The notes: generated from the letters alone by a model not told the origin. DNA of 64,000 nucleotides from Urechis unicinctus (GCA_034190875.2 CM067354.1:10421231-10485230), one strand, 5' to 3'. Shown: positions 36,546 through 51,099, counted from the stretch's first letter. Program-made: numbers and translations.

Positions 36546-38164
36546 GGCTTTTACTCTTCACATTTAGTTGTCTACATATCAGACAATAATCTATTTATTC
36601 TTACATATTTAGTCAATTAATATGCATCAAGCGCATGGAATATCCATTCAGAAGGTAAATGAAAGTACAAATTGGACCTTGGCACCAGTGTTTTACAATA
36701 TTGCTATTTTAAAGTCCCACATATTTTGTGGTTTGCATTCCGTCTATGTATGTGTCATGTAATCAGATAGTGTGACGCATTCCTGTTTGGTATATATATA
36801 GTAGCATCATGTATATGTGTGTTTAGTCCTTGCAAATAAACAACATTCAGGTAGAACAGATGAAAGTTAAATTATGATGTATAGGTGTGTATACGAGGGT
36901 CTAGTACAGCATGGCAATTGAAACTTGGTCATATTTTTATTGTTACTCTCAATATCCAACACACTTACCCCTAGTATATGGCGGCAACTATTGACACTGT
37001 ATTATGCCAGTCAAGAGCACCAACAATATGATAGTTTAACACAACTGAGGGGGCGATAGGACTAAAATCATGTTTTGTAGTGAATATTGGAATCACGGAC
37101 ATCGAGCAGTGTAAACTTTCACCAAGATATTATCATATATATACTCAGATGCAGTATTTTGACAGCCGATATTATTTAATGACTATATGAGAAGTACTCA
37201 AATCAGGAAGAAATTATATCTTTCCGTGAACCTTTTGTTGTTTCATTTACAAACTGCACACAATACATTCTTCTTATACCACATATTATCATATCTTTAC
37301 TCATAAATCTTTAACTTTAAATCATATTTACAGCCGAAAGTATTGAATGATGATCACCAAAGTCAGGAAACTATTGTATTCCATAACCTTCTGTTGTTTA
37401 ATTTACAAACTGCACCCGTTTATGGATAGATTGTTATCACACGAAGAAGTACATAAGCAGAGAGTTTTTTTTCCCTTGGAGTATTTACCAGGCAATCAGT
37501 GTCATTTGACTGAAGATTTATTGGAGATAATGTAGATTAAATGTTCTGAAGTGGTTTTAAGTAAGATAATGTTGCTCATTCACAATTCGATATAATTCGA
37601 TGCAAACGAAAATAAGGCATTATGGACCAAATGCTCAATCATCACCCAACTGCTTTGGATGACCGTTGTTAGCTTATTTTCGAACTCTTATTGTTATTCA
37701 GCCGATTCGGTGGGTGATAAGATGCATTGTGGTTATGCGTTCAACATATTTATGATAACAATTGCATGATTGTAAGAAAGATTTGTATAGAAAGTTAATG
37801 TCCATAGTTGAGACTATCGGTTTCATATGTAAGTCGCTGTATAGACACATTTCAATTAACTTTGTTACAGATAACTACAACTGGAGCCCTCATCGCAATT
37901 CAAAATAAGAATGCCTGACAAACAGACAGGAAGCAGTTATTTAATCAGGATTATTAACAAAGATTTGTACATAACCAATTGATCCCGTGAGTATGTAGTT
38001 TGGTGAGATCTGACGACTATGCAACGACTTGGCTGTCGCCACTATGCTCTCCCTCAAAACGTGCACCTCTATTCCCCTTCAATTTGCAAGTGTCTGGGAT
38101 GAAGTATTTGCGTGAATGATCGATTATTTATGAATTGGTCAGTTGTTTGGTATGTCGCGGGGAT
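36546..38164. other. Gap, nothing seen
   Basis: No recognisable feature. A 62-codon plus frame (37347-37535) is unassigned. Confidence 0.4.
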
Positions 38165-38275
38165 GTAACAGACCTTAATGAATAAACACATCAATATAAT
38201 ACACAGAGTCATAAAACCAAACAGACGTTGTAACTGCTAATGCCCCCAAAACCTCATGCTAACAACATGCTCCAT
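38165..38275 (-). pseudogene. TM5-type fragment, copy 2
   Basis: Plus-strand GATGTAACAGACCTTAATGA, CATCAATAT and GCTAATGCC match 10788-10860 in order. On the minus strand the donor ATTAAG/GTCTGT is kept but the hydrophobic frame is broken by a stop. It lies 3' of the 44.1-kb copy of the 13.5-kb fragment on the minus strand, the same order as at 13.5 and 10.8 kb. Confidence 0.5.
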
Positions 38276-40290
38276 TTCTCTTTTTTGTGTCACAAATATT
38301 TTGTATGCTGTTGGAAATCAAGTGTGAGAACGAGAATTGTGTATGTACCTTAATATAGTTATATAAATATCAGGTAAACAGATTTTTGTTCGTTTATGAT
38401 GCCCCAGTGCATAAGAACTGTGATTGGCAGGAATAGGTATCGCAAATTCCAACATGTACTATCTTGTTGACAACAATATATTTTCAAAAACGACCAGCAA
38501 GCATTTGTTTCTATCTAGGTGAAACCTTAAGATAGTTGTGTGCAGCCGAGTGTTTGTCTGTTGGAGCTACATTGGATCAATTGCATCACAAATTTAGTAC
38601 CAAGAGGCGATAAGTAGCAATGCCGCCGTCGAGTGGTGCTGTTGGAATATAAGTTTGTCATTGGACCCCCTTGCGCAATTAACGACCCACATACTGCACT
38701 TGAACAAGTATCAGTCACCGGAATAAATACTATTTGGGGTTTTCTCTCGTACAGACTGACACTGTCATGTGAATTGACGCGGTTCTAGTTTTCGTGCATG
38801 TCAGTTCTAATCAGATGAGGCATGATTAAAGATACATTTTGTGGCTTTTTTGTGCAAATTTTATTTGGCTTCCATTTGAGAGTAGTTGCTACAATAACTT
38901 ATTTATAATTCTTACATGTAACTCAGAACACCAAATCGCTGATAATCAATCGATTGAGGCGCACTGAAAACAGCCTGCAAACTAAATTATTCAAATGAAT
39001 AACAAGCTGAACTAGTAACTACGTATGGGCAGAACTACCATTTGCTAGTGTTATCACTACTAATCCGCCCCTTTTCAGCATCGGATGTAATGTACCGTGT
39101 AACATATATGTGACAAAATTAACGTCCCGTCAAAATATATTACGTCCCGTCAAAAACAAAACAATTGAATTTTTCTGGGCACAGTTTCCTCATCATGCAT
39201 TCTAATTACGTTGTGAAGATCTATTGTGCATTATCATAATGGCGAACTACGCAGATGCTGCTATTGTGTTCGAAAACAGCGCTTTCCATTTAAGAGCAAT
39301 GTGGATACTGATCAGGTAATGGCACATTCCAATTATGCAGATGTTACATAGTATGAGCTGAACCCTATCCTCATGATTATCACATTATCACCGATAATGT
39401 TGCTTGCAAAATTTGAAGGCGCATCTTCAAGTTTTTGGATGACCAAATAGCTTACCTTCAATACCATTGCATACGGACAATGCAATTTGATGGTATTTGT
39501 GTTGCCTACCAATAAGATCGGTTTCATGTTTAATTTTATTCCTTCATACTTAGTTTAGCCGATATACATAGTGAAGTCATACTTAGTAAATGGGTCTTAG
39601 CATTGTGACATGTAGAGACACCTTACACAGGAAACGTTCGATTTGTTCAATCCATGGATATAAGTTTGGCTTACATTGACAGGGAGTGCATCAAAACTTA
39701 AACATATATCAGCAAAAAGAAGACAACAACCAACGTATGCCACTAACAGTTACCTCAATAAATAATGCCACAAATCTTTAGGAGGGACAAAGCACTGGGT
39801 AGCAAGCATGTAATCATAACTGGTTACGCAGAACTTAGAATTTTATTATACTTGATGGTTCAGCTATCGTGGCCTCCAGTCAGTTATCATGATGAAGGCT
39901 AGTGAGCCCGAAGTAAAAACATTAGCATTATTTACCTTAATTGAATATGCATGACTGTCACCAATTCTGTCAAGATACTATCGACTTTATCTGCGCATAC
40001 AATACCTGTTATAATGACAACCAGGTGATGCGGCTGGAAGACTAAACATTGAAGGTGATGTGGGCGACGTTAAGGTTATTGCTCTATCCCTCATGTTTGA
40101 AGTTAGGCTGACTGGTGTATCTAATAATGGTTAAGGTAGTACACTATATATTTAAAAGACGAATATGTAACCTATAGCAAGTATGCACAAAACGTTCATT
40201 ACATACATTCTAACTACTTGTGAAGCAGTTTTCTATCTCATTGATTCAAGAATGCAGCAATACAGAAACAACTAGGTAAATGCAGAGAAT
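38276..40290. other. Gap with short duplications
   Basis: ACGTCCCGTCAAAA occurs twice at 39122-39157. GCATTCTAATTAC-TTGTGAAG near 39200 recurs as ACATTCTAACTAC-TTGTGAAG near 40206. No gene-like feature was recognised. Confidence 0.4.
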
Positions 40291-40698
40291 GTGTATTTTC
40301 CCTGTAAGTATGAGGCGTTAGTCAGTGAAAGTTACGTAAACGACGACGAACAACGCCGAGATACAGTCCCCAGAATAACGCAGGTTATAACATTGTTTCA
40401 TACAGTCACCGCTATCTTGTTGAGCTTGTTCACTCTGCGGCTCATAGAGTTGTCTGGTGTTACTCAATCGGTACCCAGATACTTAGGACACATTTATACC
40501 ATTAGGCATAATTCACTCATAAAAGGGGCGTCCACTAACTGGAACCAATGGTCTCAGTCCTCTGTTTTGTTCATATTTACTTATGTACTCACGTTTGTGC
40601 TCAGATCAACATCATTTGAGGCATCAACTTTGCAGTTATATTTGCATGCAACAACCATTAATCATCTTACGACATGGCCTTCTATTCAGGGCGATTAA
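40291..40698 (+). other. 135-codon plus frame, possible TM1-type fragment
   Basis: One of the longest complex frames. QVITLFHTVTAILLSLF, TLRLIELSGVTQ and SVPRYLGHIYTI can be laid without a gap on the GABA-B TM1 block (ILTILG ... KMSSPxxNNLI), sharing T, A, F, S and P at key places. It is the only TM1-like piece on the plus strand. A second hydrophobic stretch (SVLFIFTYVLTFVL) follows. The start ATG has no special context, and no splice sites were assigned. It may be a chance hydrophobic frame. Confidence 0.25.
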
Positions 40699-41599
40699 GA
40701 AGGGATTCAAGTGTTCTATACGATTTATACTCTGGCGCACTACAGCTGGCTGTTCTGAGAAGCAAACAACAGACATAAATTACCTGATAAAATGTATTGA
40801 GCAATTTTTCATTTGGTTTGAAATGCAAATCAAGGCTGTCCCAGTGTAAGATCGCCACTATTTTGCCTCATTGAATATAATGATTTGGTGAGATAATGGA
40901 GCACCATAACAGCTTCTGTATAGATCACCGCTCGGATAGCTGGGGATAATAGTTACATAAATAATATACACACATCGTAGCCAATGTACGATTATATTTG
41001 CTTAGTCTTAGTGCACCTATGGCTGATTGTAAAATATATTGAATATAGTATCTGTATGTAATCAAATCAATATATAATTAGCCGCAATTAATAAGGCATA
41101 CTAAATAAATCACTTAGATCAAGCCGATACACAATAAACTAGCGTAAACTGTATCATGGAGCATACATAATTAAATAATATACACAGCAGTCGCTATACT
41201 CTTTAGTATTTTCATCGGATGATATGAAAATATTAGCAAGCTGTTGTTGTTACTCGACCAGACAGGCAAAAATGATAACAATATCTTAGTTTGTTATACA
41301 GTTATAACACTTCATAATATAGACAGGTGTCATGTTCAAGGCGTGTGTAGAACGCCTGGGGAAGAACTACTAATATAGCAAGCGATTTTGCTCTAGTGCT
41401 TTACTGATTGCATTTACTCCTACTGCATGTATGAGAAAGACCGATGAAAAACCGCGCGACCCTAGTCAGCGGAATCAACCTCGTTGCTTCAGAAAACACA
41501 TTTAGAAAGCTAGTACATGGATGCTGTGACTTGGAATGGTCTATGAAAACGATCTGACATGTAGCTTTTGTGCATTAATGGGACCAACCAGACACAGAA
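40699..41599. other. Gap, nothing seen
   Basis: No recognisable feature apart from an overlapping 88-codon frame ending at 40849. Confidence 0.4.
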
Positions 41600-42345
41600 A
41601 ACGCCACTTATACTACATATAATGCGTGGAAAGACCTTTTGACATTGTAAAATTTAAGAAGCATATGTTAGGTATTTTTTGTTTTATCCCCAACGTATCC
41701 TGAGAATAGTTCCTCAAGTGGTTATTCATGCATAAGTCTTATCTTATGCTGTGAGCAACCTTGTCATCACGATTTAACGCTGGTGTGCACATCACATTTG
41801 GACACCAGAGCAGTAAACATAAAACGTCTATACTATATTTAAACCTCTCTTAAAGTACCCAGCAGTCAGTTAGATGTGTGTTAAAGATTCAGCAAGTATT
41901 GCAGTTTTGTCATTCATCTAGTAACTGGGCATGGCTAACATATTTCATCGCTTGTGTTCTTTGTTACATTGTCAATGGTTGGCGCCAGTATTGTGATCTT
42001 GGCTCACTTTAGATGATGAGCAGGGTTGCACATATGCAAAATTTGTCGGCGCTTTTACGGTTAACGATTTCCACCAATTTTCTCTAAAATGCCAACAAAA
42101 CGTCATTAGGAATACTAGGAATTACAATCAAAGCGATCGTCATCAGTTTCAGTAAAGTGTGGTACGAGATGCGTCGATTGAAGCTGAAATAGTGTGGCCC
42201 GGGTAAAATCCTTCTCAATATATCTTATGGCAATCAAAACTGTCGGCTTCAAGCAGAGAGTTCAAAACCGCTAAGCTAGTTTGTATTTGATGCAATATTT
42301 ACCAATGTTTGCTTTATATGGAGGTAACCGTTGAGCATTATAGCC
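41600..42345 (+). repeat. Tandem segmental duplication, unit 1 (about 700 bp)
   Basis: Matches 42395-43080 along its length. Shared runs include CGTATCCTGAG or CGTATCTTGAG, ATCTTATTTTATGCT, GCACATCWCATTTGG, TTGCCAACAA or ATGCCAACAA, GTGTGGYACGAGAT-type words, CTGAAA-TAGTGTGG and TATCTTATGGC. Identity by eye is about 70 percent with many small indels. Confidence 0.85.
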
Positions 42346-42394
42346 AACCAGGTTAAACTAGTGAATGAGGAGCCGGTCAGGTTGTTTTAGAAGA

Positions 42395-43080
42395 CCTATT
42401 AAAGTGTCACTTATACAGTACATATATTTAAGAATCTTATAAACGGGTCGTTTGTTATTACATCCCTCAGCGTATCTTGAGCCAAGCTCCTTAAGCGTAT
42501 ATTCACGTGCAGATCTTATTTTATGCTTTGAGCGGACATGCAATCGAATTTTAACGCCGACATGCACATCTCATTTGGAAACCGAAGCAGTTATCACCCA
42601 ACCTCTAGGCTATTTTTCATTCTTTCTCAAAGCACCCGTGTTAAAATATCAGTGGTAGGTTGCAACATGGTGATTTCGATGTGTGATTCACTTGAGAATT
42701 ACTCTAAAAAAATGGCTTACGATTTCCGTTTTTGACCAATTTACCCCACATTGCCAACAATATGTCATTTAAGAGAAATGGGGAAGTACAATTACTGGGG
42801 TTATCACTCATTCTCGTAGCACACATGCCTGGAGCAGACCCCAGTCAAGTGTGCTACGAGATTCCTCAATCTTACTTCTGTTCTATGATTCCTATTGGGC
42901 TGAAACTAGTGTGGCTAGGGTACGATCCTTCTCCTAATATCTTATGGCCATTCTAAACGGACGGCTATAAACACGGAGCTCACTGCAGCTAAGCGAGTAA
43001 TATTCATCATGATTGTGTTCGTTGTATGCCGATGTAATCATCCAGTATTAACGTTGAGCATAATAGGCATTGAGTTTGGC
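42395..43080 (+). repeat. Tandem segmental duplication, unit 2
   Basis: Second unit, head to tail with unit 1. Frames in it (minus 42358-42567, plus 42452-42658 and 42732-42956) are not conserved in unit 1, so the repeat gives no support for a protein. GTAGCACACATGCCTGGAGCA and its near-inverse TGTGCTACGAGA flank a small palindromic stretch at 42816-42866. Confidence 0.85.
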
Positions 43081-44109
43081 AAACATACGAGATCATAACA
43101 CTGTGACACCAGGCTTTGCATTCGCTAAAGCAACCAACAGCACAATTATTGACATGACAGTAAAATCCGATTCGGAAACGTTCAAGGTAATTTAAAGTAT
43201 CAGTTGTGTTTATTTCAACATTTGTCCCCCTCTCAAGCAGAACCTCACTATAGACTAACTTATTATTAACAACAAAGCGGGCAAGTCAAGACCATTTCTC
43301 AGATACCCAATACTGCTGCACATATAAACAAAACCCTTGTGCTTTTAGGGTTCTAAATTATTATGAGTGTTACTTTCAGGACGGAAAGCTCCAAGAATAA
43401 TCTAATTATTTTTTGTCCGTCGTGTCTAACTAGGTTTGACCTGTATGGTGCAAAATCATCGCATAATCTGTCTTTTCTTAACGCTGAAATTGAATTAGAA
43501 TATCAAATAATTGTAACAAATATCACGGGAATTCAATACCCAACAAGCACACTAACACAATCAACTTTCTTTTTGGCGTAGGGAAGTAATCATACATCCC
43601 TCATGCTAATTAATTAAATGGCAGACAAAAAGAATCTATTTAATCAAGAGTGATCATGTCTCGCAGATCAACTTTCAGCATTGCTGCCACCAGCATTGCT
43701 GCCGTTGGCGCTCTGCAGTACAATATATTGTGAATACGTATATGTATATGAAACGTTCGAGCACTGTGATAGTATCGACAAATGACAAGCTAAATCAATT
43801 GCATTACTAGAACATTCATTAAAAACAATGGTCACTTTTTCAGTTCCAAGATGCTGTCAGATGAGAAATGTATTGATCCATATATATTCCCAGCAAGATG
43901 AAACAGCGTTGTGTATGTATATTAATTATCATACATTGTTGGACCCAATATGTTATTTAGTCATTAATGAAGATGCAAAATTAAAAACTCAGATGCGTCG
44001 AATGTTTTTCCTGACTTTGTAACACTGCATCTAAAAGTTTAAAACGGACGGCATATGATGCTTGCATTACAATGACGAGGCTACAGCTCCTGGCGCATGG
44101 TTAGTGGCA
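43081..44109. other. Gap, nothing firm
   Basis: Unassigned frames at 43363-43581 and 43828-44022 on the plus strand. No motif. Confidence 0.3.
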
Positions 44110-44430
44110 TCCATATACCTGACAATATGCACAACATATCTTGATGTGATCAGATCCAGGACGACCCTGTATGCCCTCAATGGTGCATTATGTGTGCGTC
44201 CCATCGAGGAATGTTAACCGATCGCTTAAGGATAAATTCTCCACAGCTGACCTGAATGTGCGACATCATTTCCGTTTCTCTAAAATATTTATGAAGCTAC
44301 CTTGGTTAACTCGCAGACCCTCAGAATCCTACATCTTGCATTATCTCCAAACTCATTACCGAGTTAACCAACACAAAGTGCTTCATTGCAGCACCCAAAA
44401 GCATCCATTGTTGGAGGTTAGGTCATCGTT
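44110..44430 (-). pseudogene. Broken copy of the 13.5-kb fragment
   Basis: Plus-strand ATCCATATACCT, GATCAGATCCAGGACGACC, CCCTCAATGGTGCA and CCTCCAA / ATCTCCAA words match 13575-13830 in order. The minus frame that is open at 13505-13903 has about seven stops here (TIEG corresponds to IIEG). An 95-codon plus frame over it is antisense and considered spurious. Confidence 0.55.
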
Positions 44431-47400
44431 AATCAAATATCAGACATTTCACATCTAATAAATGAGTCACATCGTACTACATCGTGCCTATCTAGTTAGC
44501 GCTAACATATTAATGCATGGGTCGCATTGCTTACTGTTTGGATTGGAATGTCCTCGCTTATTGTTATATATTTCCGCATATTTCCGCATAACTGCCCAGC
44601 TTAGATTGTGCCCTTGTACATGAACTGTGTCTTTGGCTAAAAAATAGCTGGCTTAGTATAGGCAATCTGCTCGAGAGGTTGAAATGTGTTCGACCATGGC
44701 ACCCTGGCCCCGACAACACGTAGATATTTACGGTCCTTGTCTCTGTGTATCAGTGTGACGCTTTATTGAAACTTGTAACGGTTATTTTACTTTTATGTAA
44801 CAATAATTCTATGTGGCCCAAATTTGCAATGCAATAGCTTCTGTGAACACACGACTAAGGTATGTGGTCGCCATTTTTAATATGCTTAACAAAACAATGC
44901 ACAAGTTATATCAAAGAATTAAACTCTCGCAAGTACTGAAATTGCATTATGAGTCTTGTATTAGTTTGCTATCCCTAGTCAATCTCACTTCCATCCATAT
45001 TTTAATGCACATGAGGCATCTCTCTCCTTGGTAAAAGTAATGAATATGCGAGATACTTTCCATGATCTGATCAAAAAGCTGTACAAAGATGGAGCAATAT
45101 TACTGCACTGTCGTAACTGACCACTGCCAACAATTTGCAACAGAACATGCGATTAATGATTAAAGCCCCACTAGTTTTGTTACATTGTGTTTATTGAATA
45201 GTATTATAGACTAGATGTTTTGTTTTATTCAGGTGATGATTTCGTATGGATCTAACTTCATGGGTAAGGTTCTTTTCCTAGAATGTCACACATATCTACT
45301 GCATCTTTGTCACTATTTAGTTGCTGTATTGTTACGTCTTGTAAAATCAATGACGAAGCAATCACCAGATCAATCACACTGTCTCCATTTTGTTCGCAAA
45401 CAATATACCTCGGCTCCCCTCATTTGGAAAATTAATAAAACTGTTGCTTCTGGGTAATAAAAAGAAAACAGCAATCACATTAGATCAATGGAAATCTAGC
45501 CAGGTACTGGGTGATAGTGTGCGGAGCCATATGAAGTAGCGTGATGCAGGTATGTGATTTGAGGTGTACTCGACTTAAAGAAAAAATTACATTTTATGTG
45601 AAATTAGGATACAAGATTAACTAATTTGACTCCCAGAAAATCATAAAAACATTGACTTGCAGTTCAGTCCACATACTGAATGACATCTGAGTCCTTAACT
45701 TTGTCAGTCAGGGTTGAAGCGTACGCGTCATCGAAAGACGTGAAGGCACCAGGTAAGGTGATCTCCGAGGAAATCTTAACCCTTCGCAGAAGAGCTGTAC
45801 CATATTGCACGAGTTGTTTAATGATGACATGTTCGCTACTCGAAAAGCTATACCAACGGCTGACATTCCTATTACATTATTTGACATTATTCATGCGTGT
45901 TGCCGCGAAATTTGCCGGAATTCATAAACGTTGCAAGCTATTGTATATTAATAATGCCATTATTGTTAAAATACCAACATAGATGCTCGGATAGGGGTAA
46001 TTGACTTTTATAATCGTATATCCCAGTAAGAATTATAATGGAGATTGTTCAATTTGCTTACAACTACAAATAATAATAGCACTATACGAATATCTAACCA
46101 TTGTGACCTGAGCCTTTAATATAATAGTATACGAAATTTACCAAAAAAAGGAATTTGCCTTGAATTTAAAGAACCCGAGGGTTAATACATTTCCCTGTAG
46201 AATATCTATACACATCATTAAGTGTCCCTACATGCAATAGAAAATCAGTTTTAGAGCCTGGGTGTCTAGGAATAGCAATCAATAATCAGCAAATTTGACA
46301 GACTAAATTCTGAATTTCTTACGGCATTTTTATGATGGTGACTCCTGGAGGCTGAATTAGAGTAATTACATTGCGCAGCAAAAGTGCTCTCAATACATGA
46401 CCACAGACTTCTCAGTATAGGACCGACAAACGTGCAAAGCAAAGTTTTGATCCAATGTCGCCTCTATTTTATTCATTGCAATGTCATGATTGTTGTCTTG
46501 AATCTTTCAAAACCAACAACAACTTAAGTCTTTTACATCAGAGCTTGGAAGAATTAACCACCAATTGTGACACTGTGCTCTATGGATGTCTGTGGCTATT
46601 TGGCTCTACGAACATTGACGTGACTAAACTCCAATATGCACCACCATCGCCGGGTACAATGTAATGAAAGCTAGATTGAGATGTTTGTACGACTTCTTGA
46701 CAATTGAAAACACACCAGTAACGTTATTATGTCTTCAGCTAAACTTAGAGCTTGCTAAGCTTCGGCTGGTTAAATCACGTCATTCATGCATCAATGAAAA
46801 CAGTTATAACACACACGATATCGTAAGGTTTGTTTGAAATGCATCTTTTCCATCCAACGACAGCTATGGTACGTACTGCTAGTACTTTATGATGATGATT
46901 GCTCTTTTTTAACTTTTGTACTATGTAGGCTTTTACTGTGTTATGAATAACATATGGCATATATGCATTAGTTGGGTGGTCTGACCAGACATCGCCGTGG
47001 GTTTTTTATATTATGTAAACCGTACGCCAAACAGTTTCTGTTATCATTGCTTAATAACGCTATAGAATAATGCAAGCAACATTGCGCAAGCTCATTTAGA
47101 TCTATTTAGTCTCCTGAATACTTAATGCACAGACAGACTACTCTTTGTTACTTAACATGTAATTATGTAGCAGGGGTTAATGACATCTTGTAAAATACAC
47201 AGCTGTATGTGTGTAGCCTAGTTATGGACAGGAAGCAAATAGAAGTAGACGCCATTGGTCATCTTTAAGTGTTTACCGAGGCTTAGCATAGGTGACATTA
47301 TTTAAGCAAGACAATTATAATTGCTTCTGTCGAGAAAAGACTGAAATGACATATATCAATCAACATACAAAATAACACCTAGGCTCTGACACATACGTAC

Positions 47401-49870
47401 CTACGGCTTATATAGCCAAATGAACGACACATGTGTCTGAGCAATTAGACTGTGATGTGTGCTTGATTTCGTTCGCTCAAACCGGTTGTCATTTAAAAGC
47501 TTAAATCGCCCATTTCCTGGAAGTCTACTTAACCAAATCCACGGTTTTAACTGCCGCAAAACAGCATCAACGATGGAATGCTGGTAGCAGCAGTTTTAAA
47601 TGAAGCCCCTGCCGAATCATGTCATTGGTGGGAAATATCTCATTACATCGAACCATATGAAAGGATAAAACAACGTCTCGCTTTGCGGCATACACGGACA
47701 AGACCATGTGCACAGGTTCCTCTCAAACAAACTGATGAGACGAAGAGCATAGGAAGTAACATAGCAATGAAGTACATTCCCTACCTGTAATGAATACGAA
47801 TTGCATCGTTTTAGCAATAGCATTTGATCAGACGTTCCCGTATATACATAATTCTAGCGCAAGCTAACAAAACACTCTGGCACACACTTTTTGTGCAGTT
47901 TTATGGACGCAATCGTTGTTGTAGACCTTCAATCTTTTACGTCTCGTTGTTAAGAATATTGCGGCTTTATTTGTTCATCATCGTATATTACCGTGATTTT
48001 GTATTATATTTTCTCACCAAGCCACAACAAATTCCTTGAGAGCCACTTAATTGTCATTACAGGCCGATGTCGATCGGTTTTTCCTGACGATCGCATTGTA
48101 CATTTTGTGTACATACATAGCAATGGTAAGCCGACGGTACAATGTCACTTGACATTACGATGTAACTAACATTTTGAGACGATGATGACACTAACAAGAC
48201 ATCATTCACAGTAGAAGTTATTTGATAACGCAATCGACTGTCATCAATACACCACGTCTGAATGGACCTATAAATCATCTGCAATTGAATGTGGAATACA
48301 TATATTTAAATGCAGCAAACAAGATATGGTGACGCAGTCTGTATTGAATGATGTACTTCCAAAGCAACGATTAAATGGCATAGGATCGCTGATTAATGTA
48401 CGTTAAGCTCTAAATGTAGAAGGAATGCTTCAATTCCCGCCAGTGTATACTGGCACTTTTATTGTCTCCTTTGATAACGTACTATTACAGAGAGAAGTGT
48501 CGAATAGCTAATTTAGGAATGGCTAAAACGTGTATCGGCTTTAGGGCAAATTGTCCTAACCTAAATACTATGATGCAACATTCACAAAAGGATTCGGTTC
48601 AGAATGCCAAACGTTTAAACGCTACATGGTTCTATGGTTCAGTGTGCTTACTGTGGCCCCGAAACGGGTAGCTGACTATGTTTCAAATGTTTCAGAGAAG
48701 AAATTAAAAATTCAAATATCATGTCTCATAGTTTTGGTTTCATCGTCTGACACTAACAGTCTGTATCAACAAAAGAATTCTCTTCCACAGTCGTTACCAG
48801 GTGACCAACAGTCCGTAACAAATACCAATTCTTGCCGCTTATTGCTTCTTCAGCACTTGATAATATATTTCATATATTTATAACTGAAAAATGATTTAAT
48901 ATGTGTCATGTTCATGCCTACATGACACTACTTGAAGCTATCCCCCCCCCCAAACATACAGTGAAACTGCCCTTTCCCCACATACAGTGATATGTGAGTG
49001 ATTTTTGCTTTGGTACAATCTTGGTTAATAATCGAGATATTCAAACTCGCCGACTGCTTGCCATTTTTACGAATATACGCTGACTGACAGCTTCAAACAA
49101 AGGTTTTGTCAGCTTCTTAATATAACAATATTGTGCTTAAAAGCTTTAATGACTTTATGAATTCATAATGCATCATAATAAGTAACAGTTTAACAGTGGC
49201 ATCGGTCATATTTTCTATGAGATCTTTAGCATACATCTGGGCTGAGCCATAGGAAGTTTTGACGGCAAATATACAGCATGCCAATTCCAATACAAAAACT
49301 GCTGTTGGCTAGCGCAAGTATTTAATCGCAAACAGTTATAATACAATGAATAGATAGGCTATTAGTATCGTTCAATCACACTGCCATCTTTAGGCAAACT
49401 ACTTATTCACGGCGTATCTATAATTGATATAATCATATTTGATGAAGTGAAATTGTACAATTCAATTCATCTTGAGATCCGAAAGTGCCTACAGCGCAAC
49501 GTTTTATCGATCAGCTTGGATCAGTGCTTTAACAAAAGCCTAGAATGAACTCCATGAATGATTTGATAAGTTCAATCACCTAAAATTAGCCTGACAGTAA
49601 ATTGCTATCGATCATCTAATGTTCAAATTAGAAGATTCACCACAGAAACGCTACTGTATTCAGATATTAGTGAAGAGAGACTGCTAGAAGAGGGCCTAGC
49701 AGCGGCGGCAATGGTACATTGCAGGCGCATGTAGCAACCTAGATTGTTTTCAAACCTTAATAAGCAAGAAAATAAACATCAATGGAAATCTTTTACGCAT
49801 TAACGCCGACTTTATTGTGGCCAAAGAGGCCAGGGTTGAACAGGATGTGAGATACCACGATAACGTCAGC
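44431..49870. other. Gap with unassigned frames
   Basis: Plus frames at 44813-45034, 45215-45457, 45680-45982, 46455-46664, 47578-47790, 47824-48039, 48462-48671 and 48626-48883, and a minus frame at 48057-48284, are all unassigned. Two of them (45.2 and 48.5 kb) follow plausible splice acceptors (TGTTTTATTCAG, ACGTACTATTACAG). A 10-C run lies at about 48942-48952. No repeat family was recognised. Confidence 0.3.
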
Positions 49871-50150
49871 CTACAGCATGAGATAAGATCCACACATGAA
49901 TAGCTGCTTAATGATTTGTTTAAGGGTTAGGGTAGAATAAGGATTTGGAGTTATTGAGAACTCTGAATCCAAATGGCCTAAAATATGTAATGAGCTGCAC
50001 TTATGGCCCATTATAGTGGTTAAAGCGTTTACTTTGCCCCTACAATGCTCACAGAGGGCAGTCAGAGTGAATTTATAGACTATAAGTATCTCTGCATCCA
50101 TGAAGTAGCGTTTATATCTAATAATATCAATGGTTATTTGAAGTAGGTAG
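49871..50150 (-). repeat. Direct duplication with 58.4 kb, copy 1
   Basis: GAATAGCTGCTTAATGA, AGGGTTA, GAATCCAAATGGC or GATCTAAATAGCC, ATGAGCT and ATAGACTATRAGTATC occur in order here and at 58435-58720. On the minus strand this copy is open for 76 codons (MDAEILIVYKFTLTALCEHC and on). The other copy is not. No family was recognised. Confidence 0.75.
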
Positions 50151-51099
50151 CTAAGAAAGAGAAATAAGGTAAACTTGATCTTCTTGGGAATATAAGCTAC
50201 ATAACGTTAGACCTCTTGCACATACCTGAGCATGCAAACGCCCCCCAAAACAACATTCTGGTCTATGTCGAGGTACGGTACCATGTCTTCTTCAACCACA
50301 AAATACCTCGAGCACATGGATATCCTTTAACAAATTCATTTACGTTCAACTGGCTTGTCATTGCAATAATTGAGATAGTTTGAGAAACTTTTGCACGAGT
50401 AGTATTTACAGTATTTTTATTCCGAGGTGGACGGCAAATATGATAAGAACATAAGCTTCCCAAACGCTTTAATCTACTCAAGAGTCAAAAAGGCCGCACA
50501 ACCAATTACGTTACAATGAGAGCGATTATAATTAGCTATTTGGATACATGTCGTAAATAATGTCCTGGTAGATGCGTGGTCAACACGCGATTATCATATC
50601 GCGTATTCCCTATGCTGCCACACCCGGTACCGACTAGCACATTATACAGCCAAGTGCAACCTAAATGGGCCCAAAAATCGCATAAAGCAGATTTATATGA
50701 GCCATAATTACATCATGTTACGGACGTACGATGAGTGGTTACCAATGTCAGGGGAATACAATTAGCGGTTTAACCAGGGTGCTACCATAGTGGTATGTTT
50801 ACTTGATCTGACCTGATATTCTTCATAGCGAATAAAACAAGTCATTAACATCGTTAGCTCAGTTTCAAGGCTCTGTATTGCTATTTTATATAAACAAAAA
50901 TGGCTTGTGGAATCCGTATAAATTGGCTATGGGCTACCTCTTGTTGTTGCGCTGCCTGTAAAAATGGTGAGAGTTAATAGAGCGAGTAACAAAAAAAGGA
51001 CGTAAAGCCCCCTAATGCAATACAGGTTTCATATACGCTAGCTCTATTGTCGGCGCCACTGTTGTTACTACCGCCAGTGTTGCAACTGTTTTCGCAATT
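50151..51099. other. Gap, nothing firm
   Basis: A 72-codon minus frame (50263-50481) is unassigned. Nothing else was seen. Confidence 0.35.

Noticed and set aside
48462-48671. CPNLNTMM as a GABA-B SSPNLNN block
   Set aside because: No hydrophobic TM1 segment precedes it at the right distance.
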